From NCBI RefSeq assembly GCF_024172185.1, contig NZ_JAMZEC010000001.1, forward strand, positions 1-64,000: a stretch of 64,000 nucleotides of DNA, given 5' to 3'. The notes below the pieces were generated by a model that was given only the letters and a program-made list of their open reading frames with translations, searched no databases and was not told the origin of the DNA. The position numbers were made by a program, and so were the translations under genes. Positions 44,939 to 54,934 of this stretch are shown here, one piece after another (the first letter of the stretch is position 1; the number at the start of each line of letters is the position of its first letter). The stretch is from Nonomuraea roseoviolacea subsp. carminata. GTDB lineage: Bacteria > Actinomycetota > Actinomycetes > Streptosporangiales > Streptosporangiaceae.

Positions 44939-47671
44939 ATGTCCTTGAGCCGTCGTCAGCTCTTCCAGGCCGCGGGCGCGACCGCCGCGCTCTCGGTCAC
45001 CGGCCGGACGGAGACAGCCGGCACGTCCCCCGCGCCGGCCGCGCTCCCCTGGGCCAGACCCGACCTCGGTGTCTCGGCCTACGCGTTCGACCTCGGCCAG
45101 GTCCGGCTGACCTCCGGCCGCTGGCTGGACAACCAGAACCGCACCCTCAGCTACCTGCGCTTCGTCGACGTCGACCGGCTCCTGTACGTCTTCCGGGCCA
45201 ACCACCGGCTGTCCACCGGCGGCGCGGCGGCCAACGGCGGCTGGGACGCGCCCACCTTCCCGTTCCGCTCCCACGTGCAGGGTCATTTCCTGACGGCCTG
45301 GGCACAGGCCTACGCCGTCCTCGGCGACACCGCCTGCCGGGACAAGGCCACCCACATGGTGGCCGAACTGGCCAGATGCCAGGCGAACAACGGCGCCGCC
45401 GGCTTCACCAGCGGCTACCTGTCCGGTTTCCCCGAATCGGACATCACGGCGCTGGAGAACCGCACCCTGAGCAACGGCAACGTGCCGTACTACTGCATCC
45501 ACAAGACCATGGCCGGGCTGCTGGACGCCTGGCGGCTGATCGGCGACACCCAGGCCAGGACCGTGCTGCTGGCCCTGGCCGGATGGGTGGACACCCGCAC
45601 GTCACGGCTCGGCGCGAGCCAGATGCAGGCCATGCTCGGCACCGAGTTCGGCGGCATGAACGCCGTACTGACGGACCTGTACCAGATGACCGGCGACCCA
45701 CGCTGGCTGACCACGGCCCAGCGGTTCGACCACGCGGCCGTCTTCGACCCGCTGGCCGCGGGCCAGGACCGGCTCAACGGACTGCACGCCAACACGCAGG
45801 TGCCCAAGTGGATCGGGGCGGCCCGCGCGTACAAGGCCACGGGGACCACCCGCTACCGCGACATCGCCGCCAACGCGTGGTCCATCACCGTCGGCGCGCA
45901 CACGTACGTGAACGGCTCCAACAGCCAGGCCGAGCACTTCCGCGCCCCCGACGCCATCGCCGCCCACCTGACCAGGGACACCGGCGAGGCGTGCAACACC
46001 TACAACATGCTCAAGCTGACCCGGGAGCTGTGGCTGCTGTCACCGACCCGGGCCGACTACTTCGACTACTACGAGAACGCCCTGCTCAACCATCTGATCG
46101 GACAGCAGAACCCGGCAGACGCGCACGGGCACGTCACCTACTTCACCCCGCTCAACGCCGGCGGACGCCGAGGCGTCGGCCCGGCCTGGGGCGGAGGCAC
46201 CTGGAGCACGGACCACAACTCCTTCTGGTGCTGCCAGGGCACCGGGATCGAGACCAACACCAAGCTGATGGACTCGATCTACTTCCACAACGGCACCACC
46301 CTGTTCGTGAACCTGTTCGCGCCTTCCACGCTCACCTGGAGTCAGCGCGGCATCACGGTCACCCAGACCACCTCCTACCCGGTCGACGACACCACGTCGC
46401 TGCAGGTCACCGGCGACGTGAGCGGAACGTGGACGATGCGCGTCCGCATCCCGGCCTGGACCCGGGGCGCGACGATCAGCGTCAACGGGGTCCAGCAGGA
46501 CATCGCCACCACGCCGGGCGCCTACGCCGATCTCACCCGCTCCTGGACGTCGGGCGACACCGTGACCGTGCGGCTGCCCATGCGCGTGGTCATGAAGGCC
46601 GCCAACGACAACCCTGACGTGCAAGCCGTGACCTACGGCCCGGTCGTGCTGTCGGGCGACTACGGCAGCACCGGCCTGTCGTCGGCCCCGGTCCTGGCCC
46701 CCTCCTCGATCGCCCGGACCGGCGCCACCTCCCTGGCCTTCACCGCCACGGCCGACGGAGCGCCGGTGCGCCTGGGGCCCTTCCACGACGCTCACGACCA
46801 CAACTACGTCGTCTATTGGAGCACCGGCGGCCAGGGCGGTACCGGCGCGGCGAGCTTCCGGCTGGTCAACGCGGCCAGCGGGCTGGTCCTCGGCATCCAG
46901 AACATGTCCACCGCCGACGGCGGTCCGGCCCTGCAGTGGACCGACAACGGCACCGCCGACCACGACTGGGTTCCGATCGTCGACGGCAGCGCCCTGCGCT
47001 TCCGCAACGCGCACAGCGGCAAGGTGCTCGGCGTCGAGAACATGTCGACCGCCGACGACGCCAGGGTGCTCCAGTGGGGCGACACCGGCACCGCCGACCA
47101 TCGCTGGACGATCATCGATGTCGGCGACGGCTCCGTCAAGATCCGTAACGTCAACAGCTCCAAGCTGCTCGGCATCCGGAACGGGTCGACCGCGAACGGC
47201 GCCCAGGTGGTCCAGGAGTCCGACAACGGCAGCCCGGACAACCAGTGGCGGTTCGTGCCGAACGGCGCGCGGCGCATCCAGAACGTGGGCACCGGCATGG
47301 TGCTCGGCGTCAGCGACATGTCCGCGGCCGACGGCGCGCTCGTCGTCCAGTGGGGCGACACCGGCACCGCCGACCACCTGTGGACGGCGATCGTCGACAG
47401 CGGCGGCCACCTGCGGCTGCGCAACTCCAACAGCCAGAAGGTGCTGGGCGTGGAGAACATGGGCACCGGCGCCGGGTCGCGGGTCGTGCAGTGGGCCGAC
47501 AACGGCACCGCCGACCATCGCTGGCGGCTGCGCCACGGATCGGCCGCCGCGTTCCGCATCCAGTGCGCCAACGGCGGCCGGGTCCTCGGCCTCGCCGGCA
47601 CCTCACAGGGCGCGCAGGTCGTGCTCGCCGACGACAACGGCGCGGACAACAACCTCTGGAGGTTCCTGTGA
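44939..47671 (+). CDS. Exported GH127 beta-L-arabinofuranosidase with two trefoil modules
   Basis: A 910-residue protein. The N-terminus SRRQLFQAAGATAAL is a twin-arginine-type signal. The (alpha/alpha) barrel holds the zinc/thiolate site: Glu350 and Cys352 in TGEACNTYNM, and Cys431-Cys432 in FWCCQGTGIE. These correspond to Glu338, Cys340, Cys417 and Cys418 of HypBA1. Beta domains follow to about 625. Two trefoil-like modules (about 640-775 and 776-910) show VLGIQNMSTADGG, VLGVENMSTADD and QWGDTGTADH repeats. AAGGAG lies before the ATG at 44939. The GH43 gene overlaps its stop, so the two are cotranslated. Export by Tat suggests folding with metal before export. Confidence 0.9.
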   Translation: MSLSRRQLFQAAGATAALSVTGRTETAGTSPAPAALPWARPDLGVSAYAFDLGQVRLTSGRWLDNQNRTLSYLRFVDVDRLLYVFRANHRLSTGGAAANGGWDAPTFPFRSHVQGHFLTAWAQAYAVLGDTACRDKATHMVAELARCQANNGAAGFTSGYLSGFPESDITALENRTLSNGNVPYYCIHKTMAGLLDAWRLIGDTQARTVLLALAGWVDTRTSRLGASQMQAMLGTEFGGMNAVLTDLYQMTGDPRWLTTAQRFDHAAVFDPLAAGQDRLNGLHANTQVPKWIGAARAYKATGTTRYRDIAANAWSITVGAHTYVNGSNSQAEHFRAPDAIAAHLTRDTGEACNTYNMLKLTRELWLLSPTRADYFDYYENALLNHLIGQQNPADAHGHVTYFTPLNAGGRRGVGPAWGGGTWSTDHNSFWCCQGTGIETNTKLMDSIYFHNGTTLFVNLFAPSTLTWSQRGITVTQTTSYPVDDTTSLQVTGDVSGTWTMRVRIPAWTRGATISVNGVQQDIATTPGAYADLTRSWTSGDTVTVRLPMRVVMKAANDNPDVQAVTYGPVVLSGDYGSTGLSSAPVLAPSSIARTGATSLAFTATADGAPVRLGPFHDAHDHNYVVYWSTGGQGGTGAASFRLVNAASGLVLGIQNMSTADGGPALQWTDNGTADHDWVPIVDGSALRFRNAHSGKVLGVENMSTADDARVLQWGDTGTADHRWTIIDVGDGSVKIRNVNSSKLLGIRNGSTANGAQVVQESDNGSPDNQWRFVPNGARRIQNVGTGMVLGVSDMSAADGALVVQWGDTGTADHLWTAIVDSGGHLRLRNSNSQKVLGVENMGTGAGSRVVQWADNGTADHRWRLRHGSAAAFRIQCANGGRVLGLAGTSQGAQVVLADDNGADNNLWRFL

Positions 47672-49692
47672 GGCGCGCGCTCGCGGTTCTCGCGTCCCTG
47701 CTCGTCGTGGGCGTGTTCCTCACGCCCCAGGCGTCGGCCGCGACGGTCGACACCGACGCCTGGTACGTGCTGGTCAACCGCAACAGCGGCAAGGCCCTGG
47801 ACGTCTACAACCTGTCCACCGCCGACGGCGGCCGCATCACCCAATGGACCCGCAACAACGGCAACCAGCAGCAATGGCAGTTCGTCGACTCCGGCGACGG
47901 CCACTACCGCATCAGGTCCCGTCACTCCGGCAAGGTCCTGGACGTCTCCGGCTCCTCCACCGCCAACGGCGCGAACATCGTCCAATGGGCCGACCACAAC
48001 GGCGCCAACCAGCAGTGGAGACTCGCCGACTCCGCCGACGGCCACGTCCGGCTGATCAACCGCAACAGCGGCAAGGCCCTCGAAGTCCAGGGCGCCTCCA
48101 CCGCCGACGGCGCCAACGTCGTCCAGTACGACGACTGGGGCGGCGCCAACCAGCAGTGGCAGCTCGTCAAGGTCGACGGCGGCACCCAGAACCCGGGCGG
48201 CACCTACACCAACCCGGTCGTCTGGCAGGACTTCGCCGACGGCGACATCATCCGGGTCGGCGACGCCTACTACTACTCGGCCTCGACGATGCACTACTCG
48301 CCGGGCGCGCCGATCCTGCGCTCGTACAACCTGGTCGACTGGGAGTACGCCGGGCATGCGGTCCCGAGGCTCGATTTCGACTCCGGAGCCTACGACCTCA
48401 ACGGCGGACGGGCGTACGTGAAGGGCATCTGGGCCTCGGCCCTGAACTACCGGCCGAGCAACAGCACCTACTACTGGCTCGGCTGCGTCGAGTTCAACCG
48501 GACCTACGTCTACACCGCCTCCGCCGTGGACGGCACGTGGACCAGGCGCTCGCGCATCAACACCTGCTACTACGACGCCGGCCTGCTGATCGACACCGAC
48601 GACACCATGTACGTCGCCTACGGCAACGGCACCATCAGCGTCGCCCAGCTCTCCGCCGACGGGCTCAGCCAGGTGCGCGCCCAGCAGGTCTTCCAGACGC
48701 CGAGCAGCGTCGGCACCCTGGAGGGCTCGCGCTTCTACAAGCGGAACGGCTACTACTACATCTGGCTGACCCGCCCCGCCAACGGCCAGTACGTGCTCCG
48801 CTCCACCTCGCCCTGGGGCCCGTACGAGATGCGCCAGGTCCTGCTGGACATGCCCGGCCCCGTCTCCGGCGGCGGCGTCCCCCACCAGGGCGGGCTCGTC
48901 CAGACCCAGAACGGCGACTGGTACTACATGGCGTTCGTCGACGCCTACCCCGGCGGCCGCGTCCCGGCACTCGCGCCGATCACCTGGACCGGCGACTGGC
49001 CGGCGGTGCAGACCGTCAACGGCGGCTGGGGGACCACCTACCCGAAGCCGAACATCCAGACCGGCCGGACCGTCGCGTCCATGACCGGTCCCGACACCTT
49101 CACCTCCGGCAGCCTCGGGCACCGCTGGGAGTGGAACCACAACCCCGACACCAGCCGCTTCTCCACCGGAAACGGCCTGCACCTGCAGACCGCGACCGTC
49201 ACAGGCGACCTCTACAACGCCCGTAACACCCTGACCCACCGCATCCAGGGCCCGTCCTCGACGGCGACGATCGAGCTCGACTACTCGCAGATGGCCGACG
49301 GCGACCGCGCCGGGCTGGCCATGCTGCGCGACCAGTCGGCCTGGGTCGGCGTCAGGCGCGACAACGGCGTCAACCGGGTCGTGATGACGAACGGCCTGAC
49401 CATGAACGGCTCGTGGCAGACCACCGGCACCGGCACCGAGGCGGCGGGCGCGGCCGTCTCGGGCGGCCGGATCTGGTTGCGGGTCAACGCCGACATCCGG
49501 CCGGGGTCCGGCAGGCAGGCCCGCTTCTCCTACAGCACCGACGGCAGCACCTTCGTGAGCCTCGGCCCGGCCTTCACGTTGACCAACGCCTGGCAGTTCT
49601 TCATGGGCTACCGCTTCGGGATCTTCAACTACGCCACCCGGTCGCTCGGCGGCGCGGTGACCGTGCGCCGCTTCGACCTCACCACTCCCTGA
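47668..49692 (+). CDS. Secreted GH43 hydrolase with N-terminal ricin trefoil
   Basis: Beta-xylosidase or alpha-L-arabinofuranosidase type; 674 residues. Signal peptide to about 25; ricin trefoil about 27-170; GH43 propeller about 180-480. The base Asp191 is in [19 protein letters not shown], the pKa Asp in [18 protein letters not shown] and the acid Glu in [18 protein letters not shown]-terminal concanavalin-like sandwich covers about 490-674, as in GH43 subfamilies with a C2 domain. GTG 47668 overlaps the GH127 stop (GTGA) with TGGAGG upstream. It is in an operon with GH127 and GH62. Confidence 0.92.
   Translation: MRRALAVLASLLVVGVFLTPQASAATVDTDAWYVLVNRNSGKALDVYNLSTADGGRITQWTRNNGNQQQWQFVDSGDGHYRIRSRHSGKVLDVSGSSTANGANIVQWADHNGANQQWRLADSADGHVRLINRNSGKALEVQGASTADGANVVQYDDWGGANQQWQLVKVDGGTQNPGGTYTNPVVWQDFADGDIIRVGDAYYYSASTMHYSPGAPILRSYNLVDWEYAGHAVPRLDFDSGAYDLNGGRAYVKGIWASALNYRPSNSTYYWLGCVEFNRTYVYTASAVDGTWTRRSRINTCYYDAGLLIDTDDTMYVAYGNGTISVAQLSADGLSQVRAQQVFQTPSSVGTLEGSRFYKRNGYYYIWLTRPANGQYVLRSTSPWGPYEMRQVLLDMPGPVSGGGVPHQGGLVQTQNGDWYYMAFVDAYPGGRVPALAPITWTGDWPAVQTVNGGWGTTYPKPNIQTGRTVASMTGPDTFTSGSLGHRWEWNHNPDTSRFSTGNGLHLQTATVTGDLYNARNTLTHRIQGPSSTATIELDYSQMADGDRAGLAMLRDQSAWVGVRRDNGVNRVVMTNGLTMNGSWQTTGTGTEAAGAAVSGGRIWLRVNADIRPGSGRQARFSYSTDGSTFVSLGPAFTLTNAWQFFMGYRFGIFNYATRSLGGAVTVRRFDLTTP
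47740..48197 (+). repeat. Trefoil-coding DNA module, copy D1
   Basis: Very similar to 49800-50257, including the start [19 protein letters not shown] and the linker [10 protein letters not shown]. The two ends are nearly identical in DNA and the middle has diverged. Confidence 0.82.
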
Positions 49693-49708
49693 CACAGGAA
49701 GGCGCATC

Positions 49709-51163
49709 GTGACATTCAGACCCCTGGCCGTCCTCGCGACGGTGGCCACCTTACTGACGAGCCTGTTCGTCGCCCTGCAGACCCAGGCCGCCCATGCGGC
49801 CACCGTCGACACCAACGCCTGGTACGTGCTGGTCAACCGCAACAGCGGCAAGGCCCTGGACGTCTACAACCTGTCCACCGCCGACGGCGGCCGCATCACC
49901 CAGTGGACCAGGAACGACCAGAACCAGCAGCAATGGCAGTTCGTCGACTCCGGCGGCGGCTACTACCGCATCAGGTCCCGCCACTCCGGCAAGGTGCTCG
50001 ACGTCTACAACTTCTCCACCGCCAACGGCGGCGCGATCGTGCAATGGGCCGACGGCAACGGCACCAACCAGCAGTGGCGCCTGGCCGACAGCTCCGACGG
50101 CCACGTGCGGTTCATCTCGCGCCTCAGCAACAAGGCCCTGGAGGTCCAGGGCGCCTCCACCGCCGACGGCGCCAACGTCGTCCAGTACGACGACTGGGGC
50201 GGCGCCAACCAGCAGTGGCAACTCGTCAAGGTCGACGGCGGCACCCAGAACCCGGGCTGCGACCTTCCCTCGACGTACCGCTGGACCTCCACCGGCCCGC
50301 TGGCGACCCCCAAGGCGGGTTGGGTCTCGCTCAAGGACTTCACCGTCGCCCCCTACAACGGCAGGCACCTCGTCTACGCCACGACGCACGACACGGGCAC
50401 GAAGTGGGGTTCGATGAGCTTCAGCCCCTTCACCAACTGGTCCGACATGGCCTCGGCCAGCCAGAACACGATGTCCTCCTCCACCGTCGCGCCCACGCTC
50501 TTCTACTTCGCCCCGAAGAACGTCTGGGTGCTCGCCTACCAGTGGGGCGGCACCGCCTTCTCCTACCGGACCTCCAGCGACCCCACCAATCCGAACGGCT
50601 GGTCCTCGCAGCAGGTGCTCTTCTCCGGGAGCATCTCGGGCTCCGGAACGGGCCCCATCGACCAGACGCTCATCGGTGACGGCACGAACATGTACCTGTT
50701 CTTCGCCGGCGACAACGGCAAGATCTACCGGGCGAGCATGCCCATCGGGAACTTCCCGGGCAGCTTCGGCAGCACCTCGACGGTGGTCATGAGCGACACG
50801 ACGAACAACCTGTTCGAAGCCGTCCAGGTCTACAAGCTCCAGGGCCAGAACCGGTACCTCATGCTCGTCGAGGCGATCGGCTCGCAGGGCCGCTACTTCC
50901 GCTCGTTCACGGCCACCAGTCTGGGCGGTTCGTGGACGCCGCAGGCCGCCACCGAGGGCAACCCCTTCGCCGGCAAGGCCAACAGCGGCGCCACCTGGAC
51001 CAACGACATCAGCCACGGCGAGCTGGTCCGGGCCGGCGCCGACCAGACCATGACCGTCGACCCCTGCAACCTGCAGCTGCTCTACCAGGGACGCAGCCCC
51101 AACTCCGGTGGCGACTACGGCCTGCTGCCCTACCGGCCGGGCCTGCTGACGTTGCAACGCTGA
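49709..51163 (+). CDS. Secreted GH62 alpha-L-arabinofuranosidase with N-terminal ricin trefoil
   Basis: Removes arabinofuranosyl groups from singly substituted xylose in arabinoxylan. The protein has 484 residues. Signal peptide to about 30; ricin trefoil about 32-175; GH62 propeller about 183-484. The catalytic set is Asp210 ([12 protein letters not shown]), Asp318 ([10 protein letters not shown]) and Glu370 ([13 protein letters not shown]). The GTG at 49709 has AGGAAGG upstream and is 16 bases after the GH43 stop. The end of the protein ([26 protein letters not shown]) is typical of the family. A double terminator follows. Confidence 0.95.
   Translation: MTFRPLAVLATVATLLTSLFVALQTQAAHAATVDTNAWYVLVNRNSGKALDVYNLSTADGGRITQWTRNDQNQQQWQFVDSGGGYYRIRSRHSGKVLDVYNFSTANGGAIVQWADGNGTNQQWRLADSSDGHVRFISRLSNKALEVQGASTADGANVVQYDDWGGANQQWQLVKVDGGTQNPGCDLPSTYRWTSTGPLATPKAGWVSLKDFTVAPYNGRHLVYATTHDTGTKWGSMSFSPFTNWSDMASASQNTMSSSTVAPTLFYFAPKNVWVLAYQWGGTAFSYRTSSDPTNPNGWSSQQVLFSGSISGSGTGPIDQTLIGDGTNMYLFFAGDNGKIYRASMPIGNFPGSFGSTSTVVMSDTTNNLFEAVQVYKLQGQNRYLMLVEAIGSQGRYFRSFTATSLGGSWTPQAATEGNPFAGKANSGATWTNDISHGELVRAGADQTMTVDPCNLQLLYQGRSPNSGGDYGLLPYRPGLLTLQR
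49800..50257 (+). repeat. Trefoil-coding DNA module, copy D2
   Basis: Partner of copy D1, 2.06 kb downstream in the same orientation. Confidence 0.82.
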
Positions 51164-51172
51164 CGGCGTGAC

Positions 51173-51226
51173 ACGGTGTCCGGCTCGGACACCGTCACGG
51201 GGCGGCCCGGCCATCCGGGCCGCCCC
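51173..51226. terminator. Double terminator between GH62 and the UTRA regulator
   Basis: Hairpin 1: ACGGTGTCCG (51173-51182) pairs with CGGACACCGT (51186-51195). Hairpin 2: GGGGCGGCCCGG (51199-51210) pairs with CCGGGCCGCCCC (51215-51226), loop CCAT. Both are perfect and serve converging genes. Confidence 0.85.
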
Positions 51227-51268
51227 TCCGTCGTCCGGCGCCACCACGGACCGGCCCCCGGGAAGAGA

Positions 51269-51997
51269 TCAGAGGGCCAGGCGGGCCAGGGGGTTGGCGC
51301 CGATCGAGTTGCGGATGCTGAAGGCGACGCTGCCGGCCCGGTAGCGATCGTCCGACCACTCCACCGGACGCCCCTCCTGCGTGGTGGTGATCCGGCGTTG
51401 GCGCAGCAGCGGGCTGCCGCGCCGCACGCCGAGCAGACGGGCGTCCTCGCTGCTCGCGGAGACCGCGTCGATGAGGTGCTCCCCGTAGGCGAAGACCAGC
51501 CCGACCCCGTCGTACAGCGCCTGGGTGACCGACTCGCAGTCACGCGGCAGCCCTTCGACGGCGGGGGCGATCCACGAGGCGTAGACGGTCCGCTCCAGTA
51601 ACACGGGCTCGCCCTCCAGCGTGCGCAGCCTGAGCACCTCGAGCACCTCGGCGGTGCCCAGCTTGGCCGACTCGGCCGGCCCGGCCTTTCGCCGGCGCTG
51701 GCCGAGCACCTCACCGCCCACCACGTGACCCTGGGATCTGGCCCACTGGGCGAAGCTGTGCAGTTCGGCGAAGCTCTGGCTGCGCTCGCCGCCCAGCACG
51801 ATGCGCCGCGCGCCCTGTCGCGAGCCGACCAGCCCCTCGGCGGCGAGGATCCCCACGGCCTGCCGTACGGTGCCGCGGGCGGCCGAATAGCGCGCAGCGA
51901 GTTCAGCCTCCGAGGGCAACTGGGACCCCACGGGGTGAACACCGGTCAGGATCTCGTCACGCAGCTCAGCGGCGATCTGTTCATAGCGCGCGGCCAT
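51269..51997 (-). CDS. GntR-family regulator, HutC/UTRA subfamily
   Basis: A 242-residue regulator from MAARYEQIAAELRDEIL. The winged helix shows LPSEAELAARYSAARGTVRQAVGILAAEGLV. The UTRA effector domain (about 90-240) shows VLEVLRLRTLEGEPVLLERTVY and DSVTQALYD-like and GSPLLRQRRITT stretches. The ATG at 51997 has AAGGGA upstream; the frame extends to 52027 without a better site. It is divergent from the transporter operon, so it probably controls that operon in response to the transported compound. Confidence 0.92.
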   Translation of the reverse strand: MAARYEQIAAELRDEILTGVHPVGSQLPSEAELAARYSAARGTVRQAVGILAAEGLVGSRQGARRIVLGGERSQSFAELHSFAQWARSQGHVVGGEVLGQRRRKAGPAESAKLGTAEVLEVLRLRTLEGEPVLLERTVYASWIAPAVEGLPRDCESVTQALYDGVGLVFAYGEHLIDAVSASSEDARLLGVRRGSPLLRQRRITTTQEGRPVEWSDDRYRAGSVAFSIRNSIGANPLARLAL

Positions 51998-52010
51998 CAC
52001 GGATCCCTTC

Positions 52011-52035
52011 TGTTCATGAAATAGCAATGTTCATG
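52011..52035. promoter_or_regulatory. Direct repeats TGTTCATG in the divergent control region
   Basis: TGTTCATG occurs at 52011-52018 and 52028-52035, 17 bases apart, between the regulator and transporter starts. This is a candidate site for the UTRA regulator. Confidence 0.4.
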
Positions 52036-52108
52036 CGACTAAGTAGGTCTGGCCTTGTCTGTACATGTTCCCCTACCTTTTAGCCACATCCCACGAAGTG
52101 GAGGCGAC

Positions 52109-53251
52109 GTGTCCGCACCTCGCATCGCAGGCTTGATCGCAGCTCTAACGGTAGTGACCGCGGCGTGCGGCGCCGCCCCGACCGCCCAGACGCAGACGAC
52201 GACGGGTGGGGTGAACGCCGCGACGGCGACCTCCGCCGCCGACTTCGGAGGTCTCGACAAGCTCGTCGAGGCGGCCAAGAAGGAGGGCAGCCTGCACGTC
52301 ATCGCCCTCCCGCCCGACTGGGCGAACTACGGTGAGATCATCAAGAAGTTCGAGGAGAAGTACGGCCTTAAGGTCGAGAGCGAGAACCCGGACGCCTCCA
52401 GCGCCGACGAGATCAACGCGGTGAAGACCCGCAAGGGCCAGAACCGCGCGCCCGACGTGCTGGACGTCGGTCAGGCCTTCGGCTTCAGCGGCGCCAAGGA
52501 GGGCCTGTACGCGGCCTACAAGGTGCAGAGCTGGGACAAGATCCCCGGCGGCCAGAAGGACCCGAACGGCCTGTGGGTCAACGACTACGGCGGCTACGTC
52601 TCCATCGGCTGCGACGCGAAGAAGATCGGCACCTGCCCCAAGACCTTCGCCGACCTGCTCAAGCCCGAGTACAAGGGCAAGGTCGCCCTGAACGGCAACC
52701 CGAACAAGTCGGGCTCGGCCTTCGCCGGCGTGTGGGCGGCCTCGCTGTCCCAGGGCGGCTCGCTCGACGACATCGGCCCCGGCGTGCAGTTCTTCAAGAA
52801 GCTGAAGGACGTCGGCAACTACAACCCCGTCGAGTCCACGCCCGCCACGGTCGAGAAGGGCGAGACGCCCATCAGCATCGACTGGGACTACCTCAACGCC
52901 GGCTACCGCGAGCAGTTCCTGCCCAAGGGCCTCGACTTCCAGGTGGCCGTGCCGTCCGACGGCGTCTACGCCCAGTACTACGTGCAGGCCGTCAACAAGG
53001 ACGCCCCGCATCCCGCCGCCGCGCGGCTGTGGATGGAGTTCCTCTACAGCGCCGAGGGCCAGAACCTGTGGCTCAAGGGCGGCGCCCGCCCGGTGCTGAT
53101 GCCCTCGATGGTCGCCGACGGCACCATCGACAAGGCGCTGGCCGCGAAGCTGCCGCCGGTCGAGGGCGAGGCGAAGTTCCCGACCGAGGAGCAGGTCACC
53201 AAGGCCAAGGACGACCTGGCCAAGGCCTGGGACGCGGCTGTCGCGGGCTGA
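52109..53251 (+). CDS. ABC transporter substrate-binding lipoprotein (PotD/AfuA-like)
   Basis: A 380-residue receptor. Lipobox VVTAAC with Cys20; then EGSLHVIALPPDWANYGEIIKKFEEKYGLKV, the pattern of spermidine/iron/phosphonate receptors. YKGKVALNGNPNKSGSAFAGVWAAS and ETPISIDWDYLNAG are family regions. GTG 52109 is chosen because GGAGG lies five bases upstream and it gives a proper lipoprotein signal. It is first in the operon receptor-permease-permease-ATPase-HAD. Ligand uncertain: polyamine, ferric complex or a phosphonate are possible. Confidence 0.9.
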   Translation: MSAPRIAGLIAALTVVTAACGAAPTAQTQTTTGGVNAATATSAADFGGLDKLVEAAKKEGSLHVIALPPDWANYGEIIKKFEEKYGLKVESENPDASSADEINAVKTRKGQNRAPDVLDVGQAFGFSGAKEGLYAAYKVQSWDKIPGGQKDPNGLWVNDYGGYVSIGCDAKKIGTCPKTFADLLKPEYKGKVALNGNPNKSGSAFAGVWAASLSQGGSLDDIGPGVQFFKKLKDVGNYNPVESTPATVEKGETPISIDWDYLNAGYREQFLPKGLDFQVAVPSDGVYAQYYVQAVNKDAPHPAAARLWMEFLYSAEGQNLWLKGGARPVLMPSMVADGTIDKALAAKLPPVEGEAKFPTEEQVTKAKDDLAKAWDAAVAG

Positions 53252-54063
53252 TGAGGCGCATCCTCGGCGCGTTGCCGTTGCTCGTCTTCGTCGCGCTGGC
53301 CTTCGGGATCCCCGCCGTCGCCATGGTGGCGGGGGCCTTCACCGTGGAGGGCTCGCCGGGGTTCGGCAACCTGGCGCTCACCCTGCGGGGCGGCTACCTG
53401 ACCGCGCTCGGCAACAGCGTGAAGCTGTCGGCCGTGGTGGCGTTGCTGGGCTCGGTGCTGGGCACGTTCCTCGCCCAGGCCGTGGTCACCTCCCGGTCCC
53501 GGGCGCTGCGCGAGGCCGTGCTGACCGCCTCGGGCGTGCTGGCCAACTTCGGCGGCGTGCCGCTGGCCTTCTTCTGGGTGGCCACGCTCGGCAACTCCGG
53601 CGTGGTCAGCGGGCTGCTGGGCCTGCCCTCGGGCTCGCTGTTCACCTTCTGGGGCCTGGCGCTGGTCTACCTGTACTTCTCGGTGCCGCTCATGGTGCTG
53701 GTCATCGCGCCGGCCCTGGACGGCCTGCGCCCGCAGTGGCGCGAGGCCGCGGCCAACAACGGCGCCACGGCCTGGCAGTACTGGCGCTACGTGGCGCTTC
53801 CGGTGCTGACCCCCGGGCTGCTCGGCGGCGTGGTGCTGCTGTTCGGCTCGGCGTTCGCCGCGTACGCCACCGCCTCGGCGATGGGCGCGGGCACCGTGCT
53901 GCCGCTGGTCACGTTGAAGATCGCCGCCGCCCTCTCCGGCGACGTGCAGACCGGCTTCGAGAACGTCGGCCTGGCACTCAGCCTCGACATGGTCCTGGTC
54001 GCCGCCCTGGTCATGGCGGTCTACCTGCCGCTGCAGAGAAGGAGCACCCGATGGCTGCAGTGA
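53251..54063 (+). CDS. ABC transporter permease (PotB-like)
   Basis: Membrane permease of 270 residues from MRRILGALPLLVFVALAFG. Six hydrophobic segments and the EAA-type loop REAAANNGATAWQYWRYVALPVLTPG are visible. The ATG at 53251 overlaps the receptor stop (TGATG). It pairs with the following permease. Confidence 0.92.
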   Translation: MRRILGALPLLVFVALAFGIPAVAMVAGAFTVEGSPGFGNLALTLRGGYLTALGNSVKLSAVVALLGSVLGTFLAQAVVTSRSRALREAVLTASGVLANFGGVPLAFFWVATLGNSGVVSGLLGLPSGSLFTFWGLALVYLYFSVPLMVLVIAPALDGLRPQWREAAANNGATAWQYWRYVALPVLTPGLLGGVVLLFGSAFAAYATASAMGAGTVLPLVTLKIAAALSGDVQTGFENVGLALSLDMVLVAALVMAVYLPLQRRSTRWLQ

Positions 54064-54073
54064 GGTGGACGCC

Positions 54074-54934
54074 ATGACCGCGCTCACCCCCGTCGCGCCG
54101 GTCCCCGAGACCGTGCCGGTCACGCCCCGCCGCCGGGGCAGGCCGCGCCTCTGGCGGGCGGTCGTCCTCGCGCTGGCCGCCCTGTACTTCCTGGTGCCGC
54201 TCGCCGCGTCGTTCTGGTACACCGTCCACAACGAGGCCACCGGCCTGTCCTTCGCGCCCTACGCGGAGCTGTGGGCGGCGGAGGGCTTCCTGCCGAGCCT
54301 GCTGCTGTCCTTCGGGCTCGCCCTGGCCACCATCGTGCTGGTGCTGCTGCTGACGCTGCCCGCCATGATCACGGTACGGCTGGCCGCGCCGCGGCTGCGC
54401 CCCGTCATGGAGGTGATCTGCACGCTGCCGCTGGTCGTGCCGCCGATCACGCTGGTGGCCGGGGTCGGCAAGTCGCTCCAGGCCGGCGGCGAGGTGCTGG
54501 CGCCCACCCCGTTCTGGGCCACGCTGATCGCGCTGCAGGACCAGGACTTCCCGCTGGTGCTGGTGTTCGTCTACGTCATCCTGGTCCTGCCGTTCGTCTA
54601 CCGCTCGCTCGACGCGGGGCTGCGCACGATGGACGTGCGGACGCTGGTGGAGGCGGCGCGCAACCTGGGGGCGTCGTGGCCGCACGTGATGCTCAGGGTG
54701 ATCGTCCCCAACCTCCGCACGGCGCTGGCCGGCGCCGCGTTCCTCACGCTCGCCCTGGTCCTCGGCGAATACACGGTGGCCAGCATCCTCGGCTACCAGC
54801 CGTTCGCGGTCTGGATCGTCACGATCTCGGGGGCCAAGGGCCAGTTGTCCGTCGCCGCCTCGGTGCTCAGCCTCCTGCTCACCTGGCTGCTACTGCTCAC
54901 CATCTCAGGAGGAAGCCGTGACCGCTCGGCTTGA
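54074..54934 (+). CDS. ABC transporter permease (PotC-like)
   Basis: Membrane permease of 286 residues. An N-terminal basic region (TPRRRGRPRLWRAV) comes before the first helix; the EAA loop is EAARNLGASWPHVMLRVIVPNLR. The ATG at 54074 has GAGGTGG five bases upstream. It overlaps the ATPase gene by 17 bases, so the two are coupled. Confidence 0.92.
   Translation: MTALTPVAPVPETVPVTPRRRGRPRLWRAVVLALAALYFLVPLAASFWYTVHNEATGLSFAPYAELWAAEGFLPSLLLSFGLALATIVLVLLLTLPAMITVRLAAPRLRPVMEVICTLPLVVPPITLVAGVGKSLQAGGEVLAPTPFWATLIALQDQDFPLVLVFVYVILVLPFVYRSLDAGLRTMDVRTLVEAARNLGASWPHVMLRVIVPNLRTALAGAAFLTLALVLGEYTVASILGYQPFAVWIVTISGAKGQLSVAASVLSLLLTWLLLLTISGGSRDRSA

Noticed and set aside
46813..49851. Thousand-codon minus-strand open frame opposite GH127 and GH43
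   Set aside because: Repeats in it mirror the trefoil repeats of the real genes; no start signals and no domain.
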